In this document: in pieces, positions 1 through 9,989 of the stretch
Position numbering within the stretch: position 1 is the first letter of the stretch
How the letters are laid out: each line of letters opens with the position of its first letter
Source: Lota lota
Lineage: Eukaryota > Chordata > Actinopteri > Gadiformes > Lotidae
DNA length: 64,000 bases
Assembly (NCBI GenBank): GCA_026745465.1
Contig: JACYXH010000823.1
Coordinates: forward strand, 730,294-794,293
Reading direction: 5' to 3'
Made by a program: the position numbers and the translations under genes
Notes under the pieces: model-generated
Database searches by the model: none
What the model was told of the DNA's origin: nothing
The model's input: the letters and a program-made list of their open reading frames with translations, nothing else

Positions 1-290
1 GGTTCTGAAATGTTTTAAGCAATCCTAATAATAAACACACAATAGAAACTGTTTTAGCAGAAACATTTCTAAATTATTTACTTAATATAACATATTAAAT
101 AACATATACTTCTGATATGTTGTGCTTCAACACATAAACAATACAGTGTATAGTATATACAAAACAAATATACGACTCCCTGATTACACAAGAGTGTAAT
201 CAGAGAAGTCACTTTTTAACTACTAGGCAAACAAATGGGCCGATTCATACACGCACACACGTTACACCTCAAAACGTTTCTTTAAAGATA
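1..290. repeat. Dispersed repeat, copy A (cut by window start)
   Basis: The first ~80 bases and the stretch around 212-245 match, with small differences, the repeat at 16424-16528 and 17101-17165. Copy B carries two solo LTR insertions that this copy lacks, so copy A approximates the uninterrupted form. No open frame is present and the family is not identified. Confidence 0.7.
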
Positions 291-356
291 CCCTGCTGCA
301 GGCCTGGTGCTTGTGGCCGGTGGGACCCAAAATGAAATGGTAGATTCTATATAACA

Positions 357-478
357 CCTATATATCTATATACTATAGATATATATATCTATATCTATAT
401 CTATATCTATATCTATATATAGATATAGATATAGATAGTATATCGATATATATCGATAGTATATCGATATATATAGAT
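357..478. repeat. AT-rich (TATAGA/ATCTAT) microsatellite
   Basis: Alternating TATA, ATCTAT and ATATCGAT units fill the whole stretch. It contains many short palindromes and no open reading frame. Confidence 0.9.
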
Positions 479-556
479 TACAAGCAAATACAATTACCTT
501 GAATACGGGACTTCTGTATTCCCAGCAGATTCAGGAGTTCTCAGATGAGGCGACTC

Positions 557-1870
557 TCAAAGTCTCAACCAAGACTTTTGAGCGGTTTGAGCCTTCTGAT
601 TCCTGGTTGGGAAAGCCTGAGCATATTGTGTAAAATGATCAGTGATCACTAACACATTGCTAATGCCTTTAGAGTATGTTTCCATTGAGAGAAACTCAAT
701 ACACAGAAGATCCATAGGCCTGCTGCTTATGATCTGTGGTAATGGAGCTGCATGTTGACATGGAAACTTGCAGGTGACAAACTCTCCACAGTTTTTGACA
801 TATTGCTCGACATCTATTGACATTTTAGGCTAGAAGTATCTGCTCCTCAATAGGTCAGTGGTCCTCTCAACTCCAAGGTGTCCTCGTGCATGGATTTTAG
901 CACCACTGTTCAGAACTCCCTCTGCAATACAAGTTGAGTGACTTCTTCGCAGAATATTAACTCTTGACTTGACATGTGTCCCAAGGACTTCAACTCGGGG
1001 TTAGGTGACTTGTGAGTTGAGGAAGCGTAGATGTCTGGTCCACAATCAGGTGAGGTGCCCAACTGATCAACATACCTCTCCAATGACCCATGGATGTTGA
1101 CTTGTTGGCAGATTGACTTCACACCACTCTGTGTTATCCTCTCCCACTCTTCGGGGTCAATCTCATCTGGCATGTTTCTCGACAGCAGGTCTGCGTCAAT
1201 GTTGTGTCTGCCAGGTCTGTATTTCACATCAAACTCGTAGATGGACAAAGCCATCTGTGTCCCACAGCGCTGAGCTTTGCTGTTTTGAGCACATATGTAA
1301 AGGGGTTGTTGTCAGTAAGGACCGTGAATCTAGATCCATAGAGATAATCGTGGAACTTATAAGAACTCCTGATATAGGACAGCACCAATGCCTTTTATAC
1401 TGGCATCCACATGCAGAATGTATGGCTTCTTTGGATTTGCAAATGCCAGCACCGGTGCATGTGTCAGGCAGTAGATGATCTGGTGTAAGGCATCAGTACA
1501 TGCCTGGTCCCATCTTTCACCAAAGGGTTCGGACTCTTTCACATAGATCTTGCTTTTGCTTCTTTTAGGCTTTCTTGATTTCTGGGTTGGGGCATACCTT
1601 GAATAAGGTCCAATGGTCTCACTATGGCAGAATAATTTGCTCTGAATCTGCGATAGTAGCCACAGAATCCAAGAAAGGATCTGTTTCTTCAAGACTTGAA
1701 GAAACTGAGATCCTTTCTATACTAAGATTGAAGCAGTCCTTTCTTGGACTGCTTCAATCTTGGCTGGATCAGGCGATACACCAGCTGTTGACACTATGTG
1801 TCCAAGGTATTTTACCTTTGGGAGGCAGAATTGGCACGTGTCAAGGGAGAGCTTTAAAGACCTTTAAAGC
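557..1870 (-). pseudogene. Ty3/Gypsy pol fragment (RT end, RNase H, integrase start)
   Basis: On the minus strand, pieces of a Ty3/Gypsy polyprotein follow in the normal order. At 1860-1770 is the RT thumb region (translating near GHIVSTAG). At 1692-1357 are the RT/RNase H junction and RNase H start, with ILHVDASIKGIGAVLYQE. At 1254-910 is the RNase H end, with YRPGRHNIDADLLSR, running into the RNase H-integrase linker. At 823-557 is an integrase piece with LCIEFLSME and VLVITDHFTQYAQAFPT, the first catalytic Asp position being altered. Frames change between blocks, and gag, protease, the RT core and LTRs are absent. The copy is long dead. A palindromic rearrangement sits inside the RT thumb at 1674-1761. 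Confidence 0.85.
1674..1761. repeat. Two adjacent hairpins inside the Gypsy RT relic
   Basis: Arms 1674-1693 and 1695-1715 form a near-perfect inverted repeat around position 1694. Immediately after, arms 1724-1739 and 1746-1761 are a perfect 16-bp inverted repeat (AAGATTGAAGCAGTCC and its complement) with a 6-base loop. Coding similarity continues on both sides, so the hairpins were added to, or rewritten within, a coding sequence. Confidence 0.9.
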
Positions 1871-3128
1871 AAATAGTGAATAGGGACTTTAATTAGCGTT
1901 TGAATGGCGTGCCTGGCTAGAACTTACCTCACTCAGCATTGGATGAGGCCACAAACGTAACAAAGAAGAATTACCCGTTTAATAGTTTGGTAACTCTGTT
2001 GCTATTGATCACCCTGGCTTGGGAAAAGCCTTCCCTTAGAAAAATAATAATATTAATTATAATCAATTCGAAGTTATGCGTATAATTAGCAAGCCTATAT
2101 TTGTGTTATTGTTATCCTATGGATACACTAACAAATAACAGGAATATTCATGTATTGGGGGGAAAACGACATGAATATTCATGTATGGGGAGAGAAAATT
2201 GCGAGGAACATGTTGATTAAAAGGTTTATTGATATAGTTATTAAAATAGTCCCAAATAAGGGCAAAAATAGCCAAATAAATATGTCAATAATAGTGTCGC
2301 TATTATTATTAGTATAGCGTTTTGCTATAAAAACTGGTGACTAGAATATGTAGGGAATTCGTGTGGGGAAAGTTCAGAAGATAAAAGACTCGCTCAGGAG
2401 AGAGGGTGGATGCACAGGTAAAACGAACCGCACAGAGGAGCATATTGTTATTAAAAAGGTAAGAAACTGGGTTTATTTTTCTCTTCCTTCAAGTGTATTT
2501 TTTAGAAAAAATACAAAAACATATAACAATAACAAATAGACTCTAGAATGAGTAAATAATATCAATAACCCTGAGCATATAATAATTGACACTGTCTTCT
2601 TTCACAGCAAAATCTAAAGGTAAGTATGTCTGATTTACTATTTACCCTATGTAAACTAATGTTACCATATTATTTGACTACTGGACGGACGTCCAGTAGT
2701 CAAGTATGTTTGGAAACAAGGACACTAACTTTTACCATGAATTACAGGACGCACCAAGATAAATCTTTGTTAGTGACAGCCAGGCCCAAATTAACAGTGT
2801 GGTGCCTTAGGGTGACCACACTGCAAGTGGCCTCCTCCTCTCACTTTACACGTAAAATAGTGAAATTTACTATGGTTATAAATACCATAAATGTACATGA
2901 ACTTATAGCTAAATTACAGGCTCACCACACATACTACAGAAAAATGTAAGACCCAACCAGAAAACCTGACACCATAGACAGACATGGGCCTGTAAATGCC
3001 ATACTAGCCCTTACGCTGATGCTCAAATAAATGCATACATACATACATACATACATACATTTTCATTTAGCACAACCGCTTAACTGTTGCCTGTCCATTT
3101 TGAATGTCTGTTATGATCGATTTGGCAG
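1871..3128. other. AT-rich DNA, no gene recognised
   Basis: No recognisable coding sequence. It contains a 13-bp perfect inverted repeat with a 4-base loop at 2674-2703 (TTGACTACTGGAC and its complement) and a (CATA)n run at 3033-3060. Two near-identical AATATTCATGTAT blocks lie near 2141 and 2172. Confidence 0.6.
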
Positions 3129-3345
3129 AACGATAGTTATGTTATTATAACTCTAGTTCTATGATTGTAGGCGTAGCCGTCTAGGCTTCGCCTTATGGGC
3201 TTGTCCCGTGCGCGCACTCGCGTGCACTGAAAATTTTCAGCAATGCACCAATCAACGTGGGCACAGCCCACACTTCCCACGGCACCGTGTATATAACGCG
3301 GCGCACAGCTGCGTTCGTCCTCCTAGCTATTCTTTCAGCATTTGG
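3129..3345. repeat. DIRS right inverted terminal repeat
   Basis: From about 3169 to 3345 this is the reverse complement of 8717-8890 with few differences, including the shared GTATATAACGCGGCGCA block that looks like a TATA-containing promoter region. The outer 3129-3168 is unique to this end and is matched only by the internal complementary region. Confidence 0.92.
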
Positions 3346-3365
3346 AGGGTACAGCAGGTGGGAAA

Positions 3366-3470
3366 CTAGACGGCTACGCCTACAATCATAGAACTAGAGT
3401 TATAATAACATAACTATCGTTCTATTTCATGTAGGCTACGCCGTCTAGGCTTCGCCTTATGGGCTAAGGT
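3366..3470. repeat. DIRS internal complementary region
   Basis: 3366-3421 is an exact-looking reverse complement of the right terminus 3129-3184. 3419-3468 is in the same orientation as, and thus complementary to, the left terminus (reverse complement of 8858-8903). The two halves meet at GAACGATAG near 3419. This bipartite design is the hallmark of DIRS1-group elements and is thought to template end completion and circularisation. Confidence 0.9.
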
Positions 3471-4020
3471 GAAGCTGCGAGCGGAGCCCGATAAATGTAC
3501 TCCTGCTGGACCCAAGTCACAAAAAATAAGGACGTAAGTCACAGGGCACATCAGACTCAATAAGCCGAAGATGTGCAAAACACAACAGCTAAATAAGAAA
3601 CCCCGAATTCTCTTAAAAACACGCAAAGCGATGATAAAGAGAATAGAGTGAGTCTGTAACTCTGACTCAACCCGTAATTCGATGAACACGAAAAGGGGGA
3701 ATGCAGAGCAACAAGGCTTCTCCTACGTCCGCTACCATAGGGGCGGCGCTAGGAGGAAAATCAAGCTACCAATAGCAACGAGCAACAAGGCCCTTCCTAC
3801 CTACGCTCAAAGAGGCGACAGGAGGAAACCTGTTGTGCAATGTTTAATAATAGAGGGCAGGATATAAAACGCCGGTTACGAACCGTAATCAGAGTAATAA
3901 TAACCTGTCACTCCTGAGCTCGTGTACCCACGCTGGAACACCATCGGGTGACAGCGGAGAGAGAATGAAGCTGAGCGACATCACGAGCGTAACAGGCTCT
4001 GATGAACGATAAACCAATAT

Positions 4021-5080
4021 CTAATTCGTAGAGAGGGAGCCCGACTCCAACACAGAGTGGCCGAGCGAGCCCCTGGACATGTCTAACATGTAGAAACGAA
4101 TAAAAGGATCGGGGGAAGACCATGACGCAGCCGCGCAAATGTCTTCCACCGAAATGCCCCTGGATAGTGCCAATGAAGCGGCCATCCCTCGTGCAGAGTG
4201 AGCTCTAACACCCAGCGGTGGCACTAAGCCCAGCCGAGAGTAGGCTAAGCAGACACCCTCACATATCCAGCGGGACAGACGCTGCTTAGAAAGAGCGCGA
4301 CCCTTGGCAGCGTCGCTATACAAACACAAACAACTGTTGTGTGGAGCGAAACTCAGCTGATCGTTTCACGTACATAGCCAATGCCCGAACCGGGCACAGG
4401 AGATGTAACTCCGCATCCGCTTCACTAGTATGGGGCGGGGGGTGAAAAGCCTTAAGCACAATATCCCTCGACCGAAAAGAACTGAGAATGTTCTTGGGGA
4501 GGAACGCAGGATTGGGTCTGAGTAGCGCGAAGGAGCTGTCCTCGTTCAATAACAAGCAGCTCGGGCTGACAGACAGCGCGGCTAACTCGCCGGCACGTTT
4601 GGCAGAAACCAAAGCCAATAAGAGCGCTGTTTTAAAGGAAATGGCATCCAAAGGGGCTTGAGACAGAGGCTCGAAAGGGTCCTTGGATAAACCCCGCAAC
4701 ACGGTGGGAAGATCCCAGCGCGGTGTGAGCACACGAGAAACAGGTTTAACACGTCTAACCCCACGCAAGAATCTCTTGACCAGTGGGTGGCTGAAAACCG
4801 GTTTCCCGTCATATCCTGCGTGGCCAGCCGAAACGGCTGCCGCATAGACTTTGATGGTGGAGAAAGCCAAACCTTTCTCCAGTAAACACTGAAGGAACCC
4901 CAGCACGCTTCCCACCTCACAGCGAGATGGGATAACGTGGTTGAGGTCACACCACGTAGAGAAAGCGCCCCACTTCGCCGAGTAAAGGGAGGAAGTGGAA
5001 GGCGCGCGAGCACTCTGAATAGTGTTGATAACTGACGCTGGCAGACCTCTGCCTTGCAAAATCAACCTCTCAGAAGCCAA
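4021..5080 (-). pseudogene. DIRS tyrosine recombinase (one frameshift)
   Basis: Two overlapping frames make up the protein. The first (5080-4316, 254 aa) carries the N-terminal SAM-like core-binding region and the start of the catalytic domain, with the first catalytic Arg in VSAKRAGELAAL. The second (from about 4329 to 4021) carries the rest: HSARG supplying the His and second Arg of the R-H-R triad, and RFYMLD supplying the nucleophilic Tyr. In the family this enzyme cuts and joins the circular cDNA to the target. The frame change near 4318-4329 separates the first Arg from the other catalytic residues, so this copy cannot make a full enzyme without frameshifting. The start region overlaps the end of the RT ORF (stop at 5062), as in other DIRS elements. 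Confidence 0.9.
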
Positions 5081-7116
5081 ACCAACAACCGACCCGTCAC
5101 ATAGGGTGGGTGGTGCACCGTCCTATGAGCCTGCGTCAGCGCGTCTGGTCTGATCGGTACCGGCCACGGCTCCGTGCAAGAGAGCGCCGCTAGCTCTGGG
5201 AACCACAGAGCTGAGCGGTTCTCCGGGGCCACTAGAATGAGGGACAATCCCTCCTGCCTGACCCGCTCTAGGAGAGGGTGGATTAGTTGAAGCGGCGGGA
5301 ACGCATATAAGAGTTCCCGCGGCCACGGTGTGTGAGCCATCGCGTCCACCCCCAACGGGGAAAGATCCCGAGGGCTGAGAGAGAACCACAGATTGCAGTG
5401 GGTGTTCTCCCTGGACGCAAAAAGGTCCACCTGAGCCATCCCGAACCTCTGCCAGATCAGTCTGACAATGTCGGGATGTAACCGCCACTCGTCTCGGCGG
5501 GGACCGCCGCGAGACATGAGGTCCGCCCCAAAGTTCAGGGCACCCGCGATATGCAGGGCTCTCAGGCTGAGCAGGTTCTGATGAGCCCACAGCCAGAGCT
5601 CGACTGCTGCTCGGTGGAGAGCAGCGGAGCGCACTCCCCCTTGTTTGTTTATGTATGCCGCCGCTGACACGCTGTCCGTTCGGATCAGAACGTGGCGGCC
5701 GCACACCAGGTGAGAGAAGTGTACAAGCACTTTCCTCACCGTGATGAGCTCCAGCACATTTATGTGCGGAGTGGGGAGAGTCGGCCACTCGCCTCCGACC
5801 GAGTGGGAAAGGCACGTTCCTCCCCAACCCGTCAACGAGGCGTCCGTGAAGACCACCACGTGAGACGTGACTCTGCCTAGGGGAACCCCTCTGAGAATAG
5901 CCGGGGAACTCCCCCAATATCTCAGGTCTGGAGACACCGAGCGAGGAACTGACAGTAGCCTGCGCTTGTGTCTCTTGGGGTCCAGTCTCTGGCGAGCAAA
6001 CCACCGCTGTAGTCTGCGCATAAAGAGCAGACCCAGGGGCACCACATGGTGAGCAGCTGCCATCAGTCCCAACAGGTGCATGACGGACAGTGCGGTCACT
6101 CTTCCGCGAGTGTGAAAACGGGAGAGCGCCAACAGGACAGCATCTCGCCGAGGAGGCGAGAGCGTCGCTGTGAACGTGACGGAGTCTAGGCAAAGCCCCA
6201 AGTAGACTAGCCGGCGGCTGGGGAGCGGAGAGCTCTTTACCCAGTTGATGGCGAAACCCAACGCGGAGAGATGATTTATCACCGTCATGGTGTCTCTTCT
6301 CGCAGCTTCCTCTGAGTAGCTCAGAATCAGTAGGTCGTCGAGGTAAAAGAGAACTCTCTTTCCCTGACGCCTGAGCGGTCCCAGCGCTGCCTCTACGCAC
6401 TTTGAAAACGTGCGTGGGGCCAGAGAGTAACCGAACGGCAGGCACTGGTACTCGTACGCCACGCCCATAAAGGCGAAGCGGAGAAATTTCCTGTGAGCCT
6501 GGAGAATGGGGACGTGGAAGTACGCATCCTTGAGATCCAGGGATGTGAACCAGTCGCCCTCTCTCACACACCGGAGCAACGCTCTGGTGGTGAGCATTCT
6601 GAAGTTCCTCACGGCAACAAAATTGTTGAAGACGCGAAGATCCAGAATGGGTCTCATCTCCCCCGACTTCTTGGGAACCAGGAAGTAGCGGGAGTAAAAC
6701 CCTAGGCGTGACTCGAGGGGGGGAACGACAGAGACAGCCCCCTTCCCCAAGAGACGGACCACCTCCGCTGCCAGAGCCGTGCTCGCGGCTGGATCCTGCA
6801 GCCTCGTCTCCACCAACCCCGTAAAGGGTGGGGGACGGTGCTTGAACTGTATGGGGTGGCCCCACCTCAACGTGTTGTCCAACCACGCGGGTAAAACGCA
6901 TCGCTCTCGCCAACGCGCATGGCGCTCGGTGAGAGGGCGAGCATCCAGCTGAGGAACGTTGTCCAGGAATGCTCTGTATTCCTCGGCCCCTACCGCCTTC
7001 ACACTGTGTGTGAACCAAGGGGGGCGTACCTCGAAAGGGAGGGGAGGGAGCCCCTGCGAGCGGGAAAACCGCTGCAGAGAGCGGGCCCACAGCTTGCTCG
7101 CTCGCCGTGCCCACAG
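5062..7116 (-). CDS. DIRS reverse transcriptase / RNase H / methyltransferase-like protein
   Basis: A single open frame runs from just after a stop at 7117-7119 to 5062. The clear coding part begins around 7060 (PPWFTHSVKAVG) and no ATG is obvious before it, so the true start is uncertain. RT motifs include FLVPKKSGEMRPILDLR, SLDLKDAYFHVPI and the catalytic FYLDDLLIL. RNase H follows with VFTDASLTGWG, INVLELI, IRTDSVSAAAYINK and LNFGADLMSR. The C-terminal block (VDLFASRENTHCNLWFS, AMAHTPWPRELLYAFPPL, LSLILVAP) matches the methyltransferase-like domain known from DIRS elements. The frame is free of stops and every catalytic motif I can recognise is present. It copies element RNA into DNA. GC content is much higher than in the surrounding DNA. 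Confidence 0.92.
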   Translation of the reverse strand: MWARRASKLWARSLQRFSRSQGLPPLPFEVRPPWFTHSVKAVGAEEYRAFLDNVPQLDARPLTERHARWRERCVLPAWLDNTLRWGHPIQFKHRPPPFTGLVETRLQDPAASTALAAEVVRLLGKGAVSVVPPLESRLGFYSRYFLVPKKSGEMRPILDLRVFNNFVAVRNFRMLTTRALLRCVREGDWFTSLDLKDAYFHVPILQAHRKFLRFAFMGVAYEYQCLPFGYSLAPRTFSKCVEAALGPLRRQGKRVLFYLDDLLILSYSEEAARRDTMTVINHLSALGFAINWVKSSPLPSRRLVYLGLCLDSVTFTATLSPPRRDAVLLALSRFHTRGRVTALSVMHLLGLMAAAHHVVPLGLLFMRRLQRWFARQRLDPKRHKRRLLSVPRSVSPDLRYWGSSPAILRGVPLGRVTSHVVVFTDASLTGWGGTCLSHSVGGEWPTLPTPHINVLELITVRKVLVHFSHLVCGRHVLIRTDSVSAAAYINKQGGVRSAALHRAAVELWLWAHQNLLSLRALHIAGALNFGADLMSRGGPRRDEWRLHPDIVRLIWQRFGMAQVDLFASRENTHCNLWFSLSPRDLSPLGVDAMAHTPWPRELLYAFPPLQLIHPLLERVRQEGLSLILVAPENRSALWFPELAALSCTEPWPVPIRPDALTQAHRTVHHPPYVTGRLLVWLLRG

Positions 7117-7409
7117 CTAACAGCTCCGACGTCTTCCCACAGTCATCAGACTGTAGAGCGGAGGTTGGGGGGGCAAAGTCGGGGTCTGGAAGACTGTAGC
7201 ACGAAGCCGCATAGGCGGCCTCGTGTGGCGAGTCTTCAACCCGCTCATGAAGCGCACGGGGACGCCGCATGGAAGCGGACGACCCCCTGGCTATACTACA
7301 CCGCCTAGCCGCCGCCCCACAGCCACTAGGCTGAGAGGGAGGGAGAGGCTGAGGGGAACAGGGATGCACGACAGGCGCAGGGCGCGGTCGGCTTAAAGGG
7401 CACAGCTCC

Positions 7410-8695
7410 TTAAAGATGTACTGCCTGGCGCTGCTGCGGAGGTGGCGTCGGCGTCGGCGCTGGAGGCGGCGGTGTGGCCCGTTGAGGACGTGGTCGACCC
7501 CGCTTCCTGCTGGCCCGACTGCTCCCGCTGGCCTGGTAGGAGGAGCCCGTGAGAATCGGCCCGAACCGGGAACGATTTTCACGGACGGACTGGAGGTGGG
7601 CGAGAACCTCCGCGAACCGAGGTCCAAAGAGTCCGTCCGCGGCCAACGGACCCTGGATAAGGCCCGCCCTTTCTCTGTCAGGGACAGAGGAGAAGGACAG
7701 CCACATGGCTCGATGACCCATGGTCGCCCACGCCATCTGACGTCCGGCAGTAACCGCCACCGGCTGGCAAAGCTGGAGGACAGCGCCGGAGAATCTAGCG
7801 ACCTTCTCCACGTCGCCCTGCCCGAACGAATCCTTGCCAACTGTCATGGCCGACAGGGCAGAGGAAAGCAGGGCAATGTTGTTCACGGCCGCCGCTGCTT
7901 GTGCGGCGCAGACAAAGGATCTGTCCCACAAGGCAGCGAGCTGCTTGAGAAGCCGGTCGGGGGGCAGCGGCTTCTCGTTCGGACGCCATCCGGCGCCCGG
8001 ACAGAGGAGCGCTGCCAGAGGAGGCTCCAGGCGAGGTATTCCCCTCGCCTGTGTGGCGGACCACCCCTCCACCCTGGTGAAATCGGTGAACGCCTTCACC
8101 GGGGCCTTAAGGGAGGACGGGTCCACAGCCGCCGCGGTAAGATACCGCTGAACGGGTGGGAACAGAGGGCATATAGTAGGCCGTCTGGTCGACGAAGGAG
8201 GCCTAAAATAGTCCCCCTGCATGTCGTCCAGTTCCGGGGAGGGCGGCGGAGGTGGCATGGCGATGCCCTTGATGGCCGCTGCCTCGCCCATGATATCGCC
8301 GAACAGGTCGGCGAAAACGACGCGGCTTCTCCGGGGGCAAAACCCCTGAAGGCCTTGAGGAAGTCCCCGACGCGGAGTCCACATCGAGGTCGTAGTCCTC
8401 GTCTTCCCCCGGTGTCGCCGCGGCGTCGAAGATATCGATGGCGTCCGCGAGCTCCACCGACGGGGAAAAAAAACAGGTGCCTCGAGAGGAGAACCTCTTG
8501 AGGTAGGGTGGTACAGGCGGCGCAGGAGCCGGAGCCTGAAAAGGCTGCCATGGCGTGCTCCGCACCGAGGCAACGGAAACACATGGCGTGCCCGTCGTCC
8601 GGAGCAAGGATCGCCGGGCAAGAGGAGCAGAGAGGCCCTGAAAAGGGCCGTACCTCCACAGATGCCGCCACGCCGTTGCTGCATGAAGTCATCAT
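7410..8695 (-). pseudogene. DIRS gag-like protein (two frameshifts)
   Basis: Coding similarity passes through all three minus-strand frames. The start is the ATG at 8695 (MMTSCSNG), which leads into a cysteine-rich segment with CSSC, CFRC, GAEH and CAAC that may bind metal. The frame is lost at the A8 run at 8466-8473, where it moves to an acidic stretch (AAATPGEDEDYDLDVD). It changes again near 8310-8325 into the long C-terminal part (FADLFGDIMGEAAAIKGIAM, then helical sequence, ending in a basic/proline-rich tail before 7410). Gag packages element RNA in the DIRS life cycle. Start and order relative to RT fit the family. The homopolymer position of the first break is compatible with either a real indel or an assembly error. 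Confidence 0.85.
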
Positions 8696-8716
8696 GTTTA
8701 GTTAGTCTTGTTGGTA

Positions 8717-8903
8717 CAAATGCTGAAAGAAAAAAGAGGACGAACGCAGCTCTGCGCCGCGTTATATACACGGTGCCGTGGGAAGTGTGGGCTGTGCCCA
8801 CGTTGATTGGTGCATTGCTGAAAATTTTCAGTGCACGCGAGTGCGCGCACGGGACAAGCCCATAAGGCGAAGCCTAGACGGCGTAGCCTACATGAAATAG
8901 AAC
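8717..8903. repeat. DIRS left inverted terminal repeat and promoter region
   Basis: Reverse complement of the right repeat, ending in AAC at 8901-8903. On the minus strand a TATATAAC motif lies about 80 bases upstream of the gag ATG at 8695, a reasonable promoter position. Confidence 0.9.
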
Positions 8904-9989
8904 TGCTTGGACAGTTGGACTCGTCCACTGTGATGAGGAAGAGGGGGACTTACACCGAATCACAATTATTTTTATTTATACACTACCATCATCAGCGATG
9001 TTTTCTTCTGGGTTGTTTTTTATTACCAGATGCAGACATGTAATGTTGTACCTGATTGCATCTCTTCCGGTAAACACTATATTTACAAATATGACAATTA
9101 TTTTAAAAGGCTACTCATTGTCATTATCATTTGGATAATTATTATTCTCTATGAATAATCCGGCCTTGGTTACAGTGGCTTTAAACCGTGGATGGGAGAT
9201 TATGTGGACACTCGGAAGCAATTAGTTGTGAGGCTAACTGCTAGCGGGGCTCTCACTTTACTGAGACGCTTTTCGAGGTAAACACAGACAGTCAAAGTCA
9301 CAATATCTATGCGTATATTGTTCCCAAATAGTTCTACCGTAACTTTGCAGATAAACTTCCAACGCAATTTTTCCACACATAACCAGGATTGTTTAGCGCA
9401 GATCTACAGTCCCGATTGGTTACCACGCAACAAAACTAGGGCTCTCATTGGCTGTTCGGATAGTCCATCAACTGTACAAGCGAATGCGATACTTCTTCAT
9501 AATAAATAAATATACGCAAATCACCTCTCCGCGGTTCTCACACAAAATACAATTTCCAGTCACTTCAACCATGAATATATCCCAAATTAACCTATTTTCT
9601 ATAGATTTAGTTTCTCTCAATAATGTTTTTGTTCATAATATTTCAATATTTCTTTTGTGTATAATATCTAGCCCTAATTCACTTTATTTATCTAACAAAT
9701 TTCCTAATACTGAGTACTAATAGTAATAATCAGTCATAATACTGAGTGTAGTATTAATAGGCGCTATTGATCTGGGTTACAGTAGCAACTATAAATATAC
9801 ATAGCATTAAAAAAATAAGAAAACGAGCAGAATAGCAAGAAAATATGAATAACATCAATATACATAGCAGTGATTAAACACTAGCAGCATTCATGTGACT
9901 GTAAAGGTGGGGAACATGGATAATAAGAATATTAATGGGATCAATGTGATCACCGATACATGATACATTGATACATAAGTCACTGCCTG
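8904..9989. other. AT-rich DNA, nothing recognised
   Basis: No ORF resembles a known protein. The short frames at 9309-9720 have no domain and an AT-driven composition. No inverted or tandem repeat was found that could define an element. Confidence 0.6.

Larger units (their letters stand above)
3129..8903 (-). mobile_element. DIRS-type tyrosine-recombinase retrotransposon, complete structure
   Basis: Reading on the minus strand the order is: left inverted repeat, gag, RT/RNase H/methyltransferase-like ORF, tyrosine recombinase overlapping the previous ORF by about 18 bases, about 550 bp of non-coding DNA, internal complementary region, right inverted repeat. This is the DIRS1 layout. DIRS elements have no integrase or protease; a circular DNA intermediate is integrated by the recombinase without target duplication, and none is seen here. 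The outermost bases are AAC at 3129-3131 and AAC at 8901-8903, the same trinucleotide that joins the two halves of the internal complementary region, as expected if that region templates the circle junction. The RT ORF is intact, but gag (two shifts) and recombinase (one shift) are broken, so this copy is probably recent but inactive. Confidence 0.93.

Noticed and set aside
5123..7840. A 905-codon open frame on the minus strand overlapping the DIRS RT ORF
   Set aside because: It is one frame off the RT ORF and its translation is rich in S, P, R and G without any domain. High GC removes stops from the alternate frame. The RT frame carries all conserved motifs.
7416..8501. A 361-codon plus-strand frame opposite DIRS gag
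   Set aside because: Antisense shadow of a GC-rich coding region; arginine-rich with no motif.
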